Assembly: GCF_018847975.1 (NCBI RefSeq) | Contig: NZ_CP072597.1 | Coordinates: 62,001-126,000 of the forward strand | Length of the DNA stretch: 64,000 nucleotides | DNA from: Lysobacter sp. K5869 | GTDB taxonomy: Bacteria; Pseudomonadota; Gammaproteobacteria; Xanthomonadales; Xanthomonadaceae | Direction: 5' to 3' | Shown: positions 38,914-47,461 of the stretch, one piece after another | Layout of the letters: each line of letters opens with the position of its first letter | Numbering within the stretch: position 1 is the stretch's first letter | Position numbers and translations under genes: made by a program | The notes under the pieces: generated by a model | Told to the model about the DNA's origin: nothing | The model's input: the letters and a program-made list of their open reading frames with translations, nothing else | The model's database searches: none

Positions 38914-39927
38914 TTACGGGCCCCCACCCTGACCCGTCCCTTCCGCAGCCGCCCCGGCGCACTCGACGCCAGCGTGGCGCGCATGCGGCCAATACGCCTC
39001 GTCGCCGGGCTTATCCCCCTGCGACCACTCGCCGGCGGTGACCAGGGTCAGCCGGTCGCCGGCCTCGTTGCGATACGCGAAGCTGCAAAAGCCCTGGCCG
39101 GTGCCCGCGCAGTCCTCGACCTCGGGATAACCGGCGTGGATCAGACCGCTCACGAAGCCCGGCTCCTCGCGCTCGGGCGGCGCCGCGCGCCAGCCGTGCG
39201 CGAGCAGGCGTTCGCGCGCTTGCGGCAGGGCCACGCCCTCCACCCGCGGCACCGCGGCGCGGCCGCCGCAGTATTTGTCCAGCGCCGGCAACGCGATCAG
39301 GCGCAGCGCGCCGTCCTCGGCCCGCACCCGCGCGCGCTGCACCGCCCAATCGAACACGGTCAGCGTTTCATCGTCGCCGCGCGGGCGCGACTCCTCGCCC
39401 TTGTCGAACCCCTGCACGCCGCTGTCGCCCTCCGCCGCGCGCGCGCCGGGCTCGAACACCTGCGCCACCGGCTCGCCGCCGCGGAAGAACAGCAGCCGCC
39501 CGCCCCCGGAGGTGCAGCCCATCCCGGCCAGCACGCCCGGCGCGGCGGCGACGCCGACCACGCGGTAGCCCCGCCATTCGCGCTCGCCGAACACCTTCCA
39601 GCCGTTGGCCACGGCGGCGCGGGCCTCGGCGGACTCGGGTTCGACCGAACAGTCGCCGGCGACGTCGGCGCTGTCTTCCTTCGGCGGCGCGGGCAGCGCG
39701 CTCAGCGGTTCCAGGCGCAGGCCGGCGAGGTCGGCGGCGAGCGCGCCCGGGGCGGCGGACGCCGGCTGCGCCTTGGCCGGCGCCTTCGCCGGCGCGGCGG
39801 GCGCGGCCGGCGCCGCGGCCGGCGCGGGATCGCGCGCGCAGCCCGCGCCCAGGCTCAGGGCGATGCCGAGCGCGAGCGCGCCGGCGGCGGAAACGGGGGA
39901 AAACGGCATGCGTGCGTGGGCGTCCAT
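38914..39927 (-). CDS. Hypothetical lipoprotein
   Basis: A 337-residue protein with a lipoprotein signal; the lipobox LGAGC puts the lipidated cysteine near residue 30. An Ala/Pro/Lys-rich linker (about 32-65) leads into a domain with several cysteines (VAGDCSVE, GMGCTSGGG, KYCGGR, DCAGTGQGFC) that may be disulfide-bonded, consistent with the periplasm or outer membrane. No family recognised. It is divergent from prmA, about 100 bases apart. A shorter start at 39909 is possible. Confidence 0.72.
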   Translation of the reverse strand: MDAHARMPFSPVSAAGALALGIALSLGAGCARDPAPAAAPAAPAAPAKAPAKAQPASAAPGALAADLAGLRLEPLSALPAPPKEDSADVAGDCSVEPESAEARAAVANGWKVFGEREWRGYRVVGVAAAPGVLAGMGCTSGGGRLLFFRGGEPVAQVFEPGARAAEGDSGVQGFDKGEESRPRGDDETLTVFDWAVQRARVRAEDGALRLIALPALDKYCGGRAAVPRVEGVALPQARERLLAHGWRAAPPEREEPGFVSGLIHAGYPEVEDCAGTGQGFCSFAYRNEAGDRLTLVTAGEWSQGDKPGDEAYWPHARHAGVECAGAAAEGTGQGGGP

Positions 39928-40033
39928 GTTCGTCGCGACTCCGCGTCCTGGGGTCCGGAAAGCGCCGCACGCTATCTGATCGCGCCGAAACGGGTCAATA
40001 ATGGCCGCCGTTTTCGCCGATCCGCGCCCGCCC

Positions 40034-40954
40034 ATGCCCTTCCTGGAACTCACCCTGCGCTGCAGCGAGGCCGAACAGCCGCGCTTCGAGGCCGCGCTGG
40101 ACGACGTCGGCGCGCTCGCCGTGACCATGCTCGACGCCGACGCCGACAGCAGCAACGAACGCGCGATCCTCGAACCCGGCGTCGGCGAGACCCCGCTGTG
40201 GCAGTCGATCGTGCTCAGCGCGCTGTTCCCGCACGACGCCGACGCGCTGGTGATCCTGGCCGCGCTGGAATCCTTCGACCCGGACCTGGACTGGAGCCGG
40301 GTCGGCTTCGCCAACGTCGAGGACCAGGACTGGGAACGCGCCTGGATGGACCAATACGCGCCGCTGCAGTTCGGCCGCCGCACTTGGATCGTGCCGTGGA
40401 ATCAGGAACTGCCGGCCGACGCCGACCGCGCCGACGCCGCCGTGGTGCGGCTGGACCCGGGCCTGGCGTTCGGCTCGGGCACGCACCCGACCACCGCGCT
40501 GTGCCTGGGCTGGCTCGACACGCTCGCCGACGCGGGCGAACTCGCCGACCGGCGCGTGCTCGATTTCGGCTGCGGCTCGGGCATCCTCGCCCTGGCCGCG
40601 CTCAAGCTCGGCGCCGCGCACGCCATCGGCGTCGACAACGACCCGCAGGCGCTGATCGCCACCGCCGACAACGCCGAACGCAACGGCGTCGCCGCGCGCA
40701 TGCAGGTGTATCTGCCGCAGGACGAGCCGGTCGAGGCGTATCCGGTGGTGGTCGCCAACATCCTCGCCTCGGCGCTGATCGCGCTGGCCGACACCCTGGC
40801 CGCGCGGGTCGCGCCGGGCGGACGCATCGCCTTGTCGGGCATCCTCGCCGGGCAGGAGGACGAAGTGGTCGCGCGCTACGCGGACGGTTTCGACGCGCTC
40901 CAGGTCGAGCGCCTCGAAGACTGGATTCGCGTCACAGGCGTGCGTCGTCGCTGA
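40034..40954 (+). CDS. prmA: Ribosomal protein L11 methyltransferase
   Basis: A 306-residue enzyme. The N-terminal L11-recognition domain starts [10 protein letters not shown]; the SAM-binding part has [14 protein letters not shown] and [18 protein letters not shown] near residues 180-195, then [11 protein letters not shown], the catalytic block. PrmA trimethylates lysines and the N-terminus of ribosomal protein L11. The ATG at 40034 gives the family length; an earlier in-frame ATG would add 11 residues of atypical sequence. First of prmA - DUF3426 - fis, an arrangement seen in xanthomonads. Confidence 0.95.
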   Translation: MPFLELTLRCSEAEQPRFEAALDDVGALAVTMLDADADSSNERAILEPGVGETPLWQSIVLSALFPHDADALVILAALESFDPDLDWSRVGFANVEDQDWERAWMDQYAPLQFGRRTWIVPWNQELPADADRADAAVVRLDPGLAFGSGTHPTTALCLGWLDTLADAGELADRRVLDFGCGSGILALAALKLGAAHAIGVDNDPQALIATADNAERNGVAARMQVYLPQDEPVEAYPVVVANILASALIALADTLAARVAPGGRIALSGILAGQEDEVVARYADGFDALQVERLEDWIRVTGVRRR

Positions 40955-40982
40955 GCGCGGCGGCATGGTTGAATAAGCGCGC

Positions 40983-42113
40983 ATGTTCGTCGCCTGCCCT
41001 CACTGCGGTTATCTGGTCGCGCTGATCGTCGCCAAGGACGGTCCGGCGCGCGCGTGCCCGCGCTGCGGCGGGTCGTTGCAGGGCGAGGCGCCGGCGCAGC
41101 AAGCGGGCGCCGCGGACGAAGGCGCTACGGCTAAGATCGGCGCCGCGGCCGTCGCCGATACGGCGGCGAAGACCGCGCCGGCCGCCGGCGCGCCTGCGCA
41201 AGCGGCGACGAATTCGGCCGCGAAGCCCGACGCCGATTCGACCGCGAACGACGAAACCGCATCGCCGGCGAAAGCCGCGCCCGCGGGCGACGACATCAGC
41301 CGCAGCCTGCGCCGCGCGCCCGTCGCGGCCTCCAAACCCGACGAATCCGTGCGCAGCGAAGCGGACGCCGACGCGTCGCCGCCGCAAGCCGCGACGGAGG
41401 CGGCCAGCGACGATGCCGACGCGCCGGACGCCGACGAGCCCGCGGCATCGTCGTCGTCCACCGAAGCGCTCGCCGCCGAAACCGCCCCCGACGCCGCCGC
41501 GCTGCCGCCGCTCACCGCCGCCGCCGCCGTCGGCGCCGCGCCCGCCGCGCGCGGCCGCCGTCAGCGCAAATCCGAAACCACCGTGACCTCGGCGCGGCGC
41601 GCGCCGAGCTTCGCCCGCCAGCAAGCGCGCGCGCAGGCGCCCAAGCCGCGCCTGCATTGGAGCGCCGCGGTCGCGATCGCCGCGCTCGCCTTGGCGCTGG
41701 CGCTGCAGTTGCTGCTCGCGCAACGCGCCGAACTCGCCGCCGACGCGCGCTGGCGCCCGCTGGTGAGCGGCCTGTGCGGCGCGCTGGGCTGCGCGGTGCC
41801 GCCGTGGCACGAACCCGCCGCGCTGACCATGCTCAACCGTAATGTGCTGCCGGTGCCGGAACGCGCCGGCGCGCTGCGCGTCTCGGCCGGCTTCCGCAAC
41901 GACGCGCGCTGGCCGCAGCCCTGGCCGGTGCTGGTGTTGAGCCTGGAAGACGTGGATGGCCGCCGGGTCGGCCAACGCGCGTTCGCTCCACAGGAATACC
42001 GCCGCGGCCACCGTCCCGACGACCTCATCGCCCCGGGGCAAAGCGCCGCGGTCCAGTTCGAGGTGATCGAACCGGCCCCGCGCGTGGTCGCGTTCACCTT
42101 CGACTTCCGCTGA
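40983..42113 (+). CDS. Zinc-ribbon DUF3426 membrane protein
   Basis: A 376-residue protein with an N-terminal zinc ribbon (CPHC at 5-8 and CPRC at 25-28), a long disordered Ala/Asp/Glu-rich linker, one membrane segment near residues 225-246 (VAIAALALALALQLLL) and a periplasmic beta domain of the DUF3426 type (RNVLPVPERAGALRVSAGFRN, then VVAFTFDFR). Role unknown. It lies 28 bases after prmA and 120 before fis and is probably part of the same transcript. Confidence 0.88.
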   Translation: MFVACPHCGYLVALIVAKDGPARACPRCGGSLQGEAPAQQAGAADEGATAKIGAAAVADTAAKTAPAAGAPAQAATNSAAKPDADSTANDETASPAKAAPAGDDISRSLRRAPVAASKPDESVRSEADADASPPQAATEAASDDADAPDADEPAASSSSTEALAAETAPDAAALPPLTAAAAVGAAPAARGRRQRKSETTVTSARRAPSFARQQARAQAPKPRLHWSAAVAIAALALALALQLLLAQRAELAADARWRPLVSGLCGALGCAVPPWHEPAALTMLNRNVLPVPERAGALRVSAGFRNDARWPQPWPVLVLSLEDVDGRRVGQRAFAPQEYRRGHRPDDLIAPGQSAAVQFEVIEPAPRVVAFTFDFR

Positions 42114-42233
42114 TTTCGTCGGCGTCGCGTTGTCTATAGCGACTCCGGCGCGCTAGACTCGCCCTCCCGTCGGTGCCACGCCCTGTGCGTCCCTGCACGT
42201 TCCGACGGACGAACGCCTGCTACGGGGAAGCAC

Positions 42234-42506
42234 TTGAACGCACTCAACGACCGCAACGATGGCGCACGCTCCGGACCCCGCGTCCCGCTGCGCGACCACG
42301 TCGCGACTTCGATCCGTCGTTATCTCGGCGACCTGAACGGCAGCGGCACCGAAAATCTCTACGAGATCGCCCTGCGCGAGCTCGAAATCCCGCTGTTCGC
42401 CGAAGTGCTGCAGCACTGCGACGGCAACCAGAGCCGCGCCGCGGCGATGCTGGGCATCCATCGCGCCACCTTGCGCAAGAAGCTGCGCGAATACGGGCTG
42501 GAGTAA
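42234..42506 (+). CDS. fis: DNA-binding protein Fis
   Basis: A 90-residue nucleoid protein. The C-terminal helix-turn-helix is unmistakable: [29 protein letters not shown] at the end. The N-terminal half forms the dimer core ([14 protein letters not shown]). Fis bends DNA and activates rRNA and growth-related promoters. The start codon is TTG at 42234 with GGGGAAG just before it; no ATG occurs earlier in the frame, so translation may be kept modest. Ends the prmA - DUF3426 - fis unit. Confidence 0.94.
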   Translation: MNALNDRNDGARSGPRVPLRDHVATSIRRYLGDLNGSGTENLYEIALRELEIPLFAEVLQHCDGNQSRAAAMLGIHRATLRKKLREYGLE

Positions 42507-42566
42507 GCCCGCGCGCGAGCTGTCGCCGTGCTGTCGTCGCGGGATGGCTGAAATCGGAACGGATCG

Positions 42567-42602
42567 CGCCCGGCCTCGGGCTTCGCTGGGGCCGGGCGTT
42601 TT
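42567..42602 (+). terminator. Rho-independent terminator after fis
   Basis: CGCCCGGCC (42567-42575) pairs with GGCCGGGCG (42590-42598) around a 14-base loop and is followed by four T. Confidence 0.8.
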
Positions 42603-42732
42603 CGCGTGTGCGCGCCGCCATAACCTCCTGCGGCCATCACTTGCCGCGCCCTCACACCCCGTCATTCCGGCGCAAGCCGAAATGACGGTGGGTGGGGTGT
42701 TCCGCCACGTGCGAGAAGAGCGGCTCACACTC

Positions 42733-43150
42733 CGTCATTCCGGCGAAAGCCGGAATCCATTTTGATGTTGCTTCCGCTTTCTCTCGCAAGAGCGCGCGAC
42801 GACAATCAAAGATCAAACGCTAAGAGCTTTCGTCCGCAAGCGGCCGAGTTACTTTCTTTTGTCAGCGCGACAAAAGAAAGTAACCAAAGAAAACCGCTTG
42901 TTTGAAGTCAAAAGCCACTAGGTCCAGCACCCGGCGCGGGGCTGCGCCGTAAGGGGCATCCATGCCCCTACGGCGCACGCGCGCATCCATGCGCGCGCCC
43001 TCCGGGGCTTTGGGGCGTGGGCCTCGGGTGGGGATGCGTCCAAGCGAAAGGCGCCAGCAACGGCAACGGCAACGGCAACGGCAAAATGGATTCTGGCTTT
43101 CGCCAAAATGACGGGGTGGATGGATTCCGGCGTTCGTCGGAATGACGGGG
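42733..43150. repeat. Composite element 3 plus adjoining REP-like palindromes
   Basis: A 381-bp unit (42733-43113) bounded by the same 32-bp inverted ends as element 1, with the internal blocks in the orientation of element 2, including a 16-bp stem around 42848-42884 that starts GTTACTTTCTTTTGTC. A further end-like palindrome follows at 43120-43150, and a degenerate one precedes it near 42656-42685. Together with the fis terminator these fill the 690 bases between fis and the lipid operon; no gene is apparent. Confidence 0.8.
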
Positions 43151-43199
43151 CAGAGGGACTTCGGCTTTCGTCGCTCCCAGCGCCGCAACGCCCCTGCCC

Positions 43200-44159
43200 T
43201 CACACCCACCAATACCGAATCAGGTGGAAAAACACCGGTGCGGCGAAACACACCGAATCCAGGCGGTCGAGCACGCCGCCGTGGCCCTCGATCATGTGCC
43301 CCCAGTCCTTGATCCCGCGGTCGCGCTTGATCGCCGACATCACCAGCCCGCCGTAGAACCCCATCAGGTTGATGACCAGCGCCAGCGCCGCCGCCTGCCA
43401 CGGCGTGAACGGCGTGATCCACCACAGCGCCGCGCCCAGCGCGGTGGCCGAGGCGACGCCGCCGACGAACCCCTCCACGGTCTTCGACGGCGACAGCCGC
43501 GGCGCGATCAGGCGCTTGCCGCACAGCTTGCCCCACACGTACTGCAGCACGTCCGAGGACTGCACCACGATCACCAGGAACGCCACCAGCAGCAGGTTGC
43601 GGCCTTCGTAGCCGGGAATCTTGAGGTTGATCAGCGCCGGCACGTGCGAGATGCAGAACACGCAGATCATCAAGCCCCACTGCACCTTGGCCGCGCGCTC
43701 CAGATAGCGCGTGGTGTCCTCGCCGATGGCCGACAGGATCGGCAGCAGCAAGAACGCGTACACCGGAATCAACAAGGTGTAGAGCCCGTACCAGTCGATG
43801 TAGACCAGCCAGTACTGCAGCGGCAGCGCCAGATAGAACGCGGCCAGCAGCGCGTAGTAATCGCTGCGCCGGGTCGGGGTCAGGGTGATGAACTCGCGCA
43901 GCGCGAACAACGACACCAGCGCGAACAGCACGATCATGCCGACCCGGCCGATGGCGAAGGCCACGCCGATCAGCAGCACCATCACCCACCACGCGCGGAT
44001 GCGCGCGACTAAGTTGGCGACGACCGCGCTGGGCTTGTCGCGCGTGCGCCAGCGCAGCCACTCGGAAATCGCCGTGGCCAGCAACAACACCGCGGCCACG
44101 CCGCCGAACAACAACACCGCATGCGGCTGCGCGCGCACGAACTCGAACATACGATCCAT
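43200..44159 (-). CDS. CdsA-like phosphatidate cytidylyltransferase (YnbB type)
   Basis: A 319-residue membrane protein with about eight hydrophobic segments. The cytidylyltransferase signature is complete: SPSKTVEGFVGG near residues 219-230 and, close to the C-terminus, SAIKRDRGIKDWGHMIEGHG followed by GVLDRLDS, with the conserved Lys, Asp and His-Gly-Gly. It should make a CDP-activated diacylglycerol-type lipid for the two CDP-alcohol transferases upstream. As an operon-borne copy it resembles E. coli YnbB rather than the housekeeping cdsA, which normally lies with the dxr/bam genes. Its ATG overlaps the acyltransferase stop by one base. Last gene of the eight-gene operon. Confidence 0.92.
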   Translation of the reverse strand: MDRMFEFVRAQPHAVLLFGGVAAVLLLATAISEWLRWRTRDKPSAVVANLVARIRAWWVMVLLIGVAFAIGRVGMIVLFALVSLFALREFITLTPTRRSDYYALLAAFYLALPLQYWLVYIDWYGLYTLLIPVYAFLLLPILSAIGEDTTRYLERAAKVQWGLMICVFCISHVPALINLKIPGYEGRNLLLVAFLVIVVQSSDVLQYVWGKLCGKRLIAPRLSPSKTVEGFVGGVASATALGAALWWITPFTPWQAAALALVINLMGFYGGLVMSAIKRDRGIKDWGHMIEGHGGVLDRLDSVCFAAPVFFHLIRYWWV

Positions 44160-44821
44160 CAACCCTGGCCTCCCTTGCCTTCGCTACCCGTCGCTTGCGG
44201 CGAGGGCACCTGTCCCGACAGCGCCAGCAGCGCCTCGCGCGCGCGCCGCAGGAACGCGTCCTTGTCTTCGTCCGCGCCCAGGCGCAGGGTGTCGCCGAAG
44301 GTCGCCGTGCACAGCAGCGGCAGCGGCAGGATCTTGCCCTTGGGCATGACCCGGGCGAGGTTGTCGATCCACACCGGCACGAACTCCAGCTCCGGCCGGC
44401 GCCGCGCCAGATGGTACAGCCCGCTCTTGAACGGCAGCAGCGGCTCCTCGCTCTGGTTGCGCGTGCCCTCGGGGAACAGGATCAGCGACTGGCCGCCGTC
44501 CACCGCCTCGCACAGCACTTCGATCGGATCGTACTTGCGCGACAGCGGCTCGCGCTCGATCAGCACGCCGTTGAACACCTCGCGGATCAGATAGCGGCGC
44601 AGCGCGTCGCGTTGCCAGTAATCGGCGCCGGCCACCGGCCGCACCTCGCGCCGCAGCGCGGGCGGCAGCGCCGACCAGATCATGACGAAATCGCCGTGGC
44701 TGACGTGGTTGCCGTAGTACACGCGGTGGTCGGACGACGGCGAGCAGCGCCACAGCGCGCGCGCGCCGGTCAGCAAGCGGATCGCCGAACTGAAGCCGGC
44801 GGCGAGCAAGTGGGAAATCAT
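44159..44821 (-). CDS. PlsC-like 1-acylglycerol-3-phosphate acyltransferase
   Basis: A 220-residue acyltransferase. The family motifs are NHVSHGDF with the catalytic His39-x4-Asp44, and FPEGTR at 116-121, which binds the phosphate; VFNGVLIERE (block III-like) and VPVWIDNL complete the set. It transfers an acyl chain to a lysophosphatidate or related lysolipid at the inner membrane. The start overlaps the upstream gene by four bases (ATGA). The operon thus contains its own acylation and activation steps. Confidence 0.9.
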   Translation of the reverse strand: MISHLLAAGFSSAIRLLTGARALWRCSPSSDHRVYYGNHVSHGDFVMIWSALPPALRREVRPVAGADYWQRDALRRYLIREVFNGVLIEREPLSRKYDPIEVLCEAVDGGQSLILFPEGTRNQSEEPLLPFKSGLYHLARRRPELEFVPVWIDNLARVMPKGKILPLPLLCTATFGDTLRLGADEDKDAFLRRAREALLALSGQVPSPQATGSEGKGGQG

Positions 44822-45480
44822 CGGGACTCCAGTTCGCGCACGATCGCGCGTAGGCGCAAGGCGATGGTCAGCGCCGCGCCGACGATCACCACGGCCAGCG
44901 CCGCCGACAACAGCCACGCGACCGCGGCTGCGTAGCCCAAGGCCAAACCGAGCGCGGCCAACAACGCCGCCAGCGCCATCGCCTGCATGCGCGTGCGTCG
45001 CGGCATCGGCCCTTCGCCGTGCTCGCGCAAGCCGCAGGCCAAGCCGAGCACGCGCACGTAGGCCGTGCCCACCGCCAGCAGCGACGCGGCCCAGCCCAGG
45101 TCCGAAGCCCACGGCAGCCACGGCGTCAGCCCGTAGCCCACGCCGAGAAACACCAGCGCATCGGCGAGCCGGTCGGGCGCGTCGCTGTAGACCTCGCCGG
45201 CCTTGCCGACCATGCCGCCGCGGCGCGCCATCACGCCGTCGAGACGATTGCAGGCGATGCGCCCGGCCAGACACAAGGCCGCGAACAGCAGCAAGGCCGC
45301 GCCGTAATGCGGCGGATCGCGCAGGGCGAAGAAGAACGCCGCGCCGGCCAGCGCCGACAGACCGACCGCGAACAACGACAAACCGTTCGGCGTGGCGCCG
45401 CGCGCGCGCAGCCAGCCGGCCAGCGCCACGCGGCGCGCGGCGCCGGCGGCGGCGCGCGGGGAAGCAGGGGAATCGCTCAT
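44818..45480 (-). CDS. CDP-alcohol phosphatidyltransferase, second copy in the operon
   Basis: A 220-residue membrane protein with about six segments. The catalytic motif runs N-RL-DG-VM-AR-x8-G-x3-S-x3-D (around residues 82-107); compared with the family D-x2-DG-x2-AR-x8-G-x3-D-x3-D, the first Asp is Asn and the third is Ser. It probably still binds a CDP-lipid, but the alcohol acceptor is unknown. Overlaps the acyltransferase by four bases. Confidence 0.88.
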   Translation of the reverse strand: MSDSPASPRAAAGAARRVALAGWLRARGATPNGLSLFAVGLSALAGAAFFFALRDPPHYGAALLLFAALCLAGRIACNRLDGVMARRGGMVGKAGEVYSDAPDRLADALVFLGVGYGLTPWLPWASDLGWAASLLAVGTAYVRVLGLACGLREHGEGPMPRRTRMQAMALAALLAALGLALGYAAAVAWLLSAALAVVIVGAALTIALRLRAIVRELESR

Positions 45481-45510
45481 CGTCGTGCTCCGTTCAACGC
45501 CGTACTCCGT

Positions 45511-46980
45511 TCAACCGCCACCGCAGCCGCCGCAACCGCCGCCGCCACAGCCGCCACCCCCACCGCCGCTGCAACTACCGCCGCCGCTGCCGCCGTCGCT
45601 GCCGCCGCCCGCCGTCGGCGGCACCCGCAGCGCGTGGTATTCGGCGAACCCGCTGCCGTACAGCCCGACCGTTCCGCCCAGCGCGACATGGGACGCCACG
45701 TCCGCCTGCGTCGCGCGCCGGTTGGCATCGTGCAGCGCCCACTCGCCCGCGCGCGTGAGCCGCCGCTCGCGCAGCAGGCGCGCCAGGGCGATGATCGCGG
45801 TCAGCCCCGCCAGCACCACCAGAAATCCGACCGGGCGGCCGCGGCTCACGCCGACGACGATCTTGCTCAGCCCCAACCCCAGCAGCGCCAGCAGCGGCAA
45901 GCTGCCGAGCCAGCGCTGGCGCAGGTCCTCGGCGCGCGTCAGCCACCAGCCCTTATCGCGCAGTTGCGCGGTCAAAGGTTCGTACGCGCGCTGCAGCCCC
46001 GCCAGCGTCCGCGCGAGGTTCTGTTCGCGGCGGGCGACATCGACCGCGGTGCGCAACGATGCCGGCAATTGCGCCGCTTGCGCCTGCAAGCGCGCGCCGT
46101 CGATGCGCAACCAGATCCGGTCCTGGGATTTCGCCGCCTCGGCCGGTTTGCCGGCGTAATCCAGAGTCAGGATGTCGCGCCGCATCAGCTCGACCAGGGC
46201 CGTGTCGGCGGCGCGCTCGCCGGCGCCGGCGAGGAAGCCCAGTTCCACCGCATCCTCGACCTCGGCCCCGTTGCGCCGATTCGCCCCGCGCAGCGCGCGC
46301 TTGATCGCGGTGCCGACGGCATAGGCCCACGGCAGCGCCGCGATGTACAGCGCGAGGAAGCCGCCGCCGCGGAAATTCAGCGGATTGGCCGTGCCCTGCG
46401 AGACCCAGCACAAGAAATAGACCAGGGCCAGGCCGCCGCTGGCCAGGGTCAGCGCCAACAGGCCGTCGGCCGGCTCCGATTCCCACGGCAAGCGCAGAAC
46501 CACGGGCGCCGGACGCGGCGCGGGCGTCGGCTCCGGCGCCAACGGCGGCCACCAACGCGGCGGCGGCTCGGCGAAGAAGCACTGGTAATCGGCGAGGGTC
46601 TGCCGGTACTGCTCGCGATGGCGCGCGTCCTCGGCCTGCCCGCCCAAGGAGGGCGTGTGGTGCAGATCGCGGCGCAACACCTGCGGGCAGAAGCGTTGCC
46701 AGTAATCGCGGGTGTCGGTGAGGTGGGCGTGCCAGACCTTGTCGATGCGCACGCTCGGCGTCGCCGGGCGATCGCCGGCGACCGCCAGAAAGCAGAAGCG
46801 CCGGTACTCCTCCAAGGCCGCCTCGGCGTCGTCGCGATCGCTGCCCAGCGCATGGGCGACGCGGTCGAGGAAGGCCTCGGCCTCGTCGCCGCCGAAGCGA
46901 TAGTCGCGCAGGCGCTGCCACAGCGCGCGCCGCTCCGGGGTCCAGTCGGCCTGGTGCCACGCCGCTTCCGTTTCGTTCAT
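45511..46980 (-). CDS. DUF1399-like / TIGR04222 membrane protein with Gly-Cys tail
   Basis: A 489-residue protein. Residues 1-150 carry a motif like that of glycine-rich domain proteins (DUF1399): IDKVWHAHLTDTRDYWQRF near residues 79-97. Two hydrophobic segments near 175-195 and 207-225, two more near 360-400, and the intervening soluble part match membrane proteins with the TIGR04222 domain. The last 35 residues are almost only Gly, Ser and Cys. Function unknown. The ATG at 46980 was preferred to a TTG six bases upstream. Spaced 28 bases from the gene before it and 30 from the one after it. Confidence 0.78.
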   Translation of the reverse strand: MNETEAAWHQADWTPERRALWQRLRDYRFGGDEAEAFLDRVAHALGSDRDDAEAALEEYRRFCFLAVAGDRPATPSVRIDKVWHAHLTDTRDYWQRFCPQVLRRDLHHTPSLGGQAEDARHREQYRQTLADYQCFFAEPPPRWWPPLAPEPTPAPRPAPVVLRLPWESEPADGLLALTLASGGLALVYFLCWVSQGTANPLNFRGGGFLALYIAALPWAYAVGTAIKRALRGANRRNGAEVEDAVELGFLAGAGERAADTALVELMRRDILTLDYAGKPAEAAKSQDRIWLRIDGARLQAQAAQLPASLRTAVDVARREQNLARTLAGLQRAYEPLTAQLRDKGWWLTRAEDLRQRWLGSLPLLALLGLGLSKIVVGVSRGRPVGFLVVLAGLTAIIALARLLRERRLTRAGEWALHDANRRATQADVASHVALGGTVGLYGSGFAEYHALRVPPTAGGGSDGGSGGGSCSGGGGGGCGGGGCGGCGGG

Positions 46981-47008
46981 GGCCAAGTCCTTCAGGCGAG
47001 CCCCAGAA

Positions 47009-47461
47009 TCAAGCGATCCCCAGCGCCGCCAGCAGCGCCGCGCTCTGCAGGATCGTCAAACCGGCCTGTTTGAGCAACAGCCCGCGCGCGCCGCGCCAGC
47101 GCGAGGGCCAGTCGCGCGGCGCCGTCGCCGGCTTGCGCAAGCCCAGCGCGGCCAACGCCGCGTCGAGCCGGGCGGCGCCGCCGTCGGCATCGTCGTGCGC
47201 GGCCAATGCTTGCAGCAGGCGCGCGTCGAAGTCCACGCGCACGGCGTAATAGAGCTGGAGCAGGCCGGCCGCGGCGGCGAGCCACAACGCCGGGCGCCAG
47301 CCAGACACGCCGGCGGCCTCGAACAACCCCAGCAGCGCCAACGCCGACAACAGCAACGACGCCGCGCACAGCGTGCGGCCCTGCGCGAGCAGCGCCGCCA
47401 TCGCGCGCAGCTCGAACGCGCCGAACGGCGCGGGCGCGCGCTCGCGGCCCGGATCGCTCAT
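47009..47461 (-). CDS. Hypothetical membrane protein, 150 residues
   Basis: A protein with two central hydrophobic segments (about 35-53 and 58-75) and one near the C-terminus, separated by a charged stretch. No family recognised. Its start overlaps the phosphatase stop by four bases (ATGA), so it belongs to the lipid operon and probably works with the TIGR04222 protein that follows 28 bases later. Confidence 0.75.
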   Translation of the reverse strand: MSDPGRERAPAPFGAFELRAMAALLAQGRTLCAASLLLSALALLGLFEAAGVSGWRPALWLAAAAGLLQLYYAVRVDFDARLLQALAAHDDADGGAARLDAALAALGLRKPATAPRDWPSRWRGARGLLLKQAGLTILQSAALLAALGIA

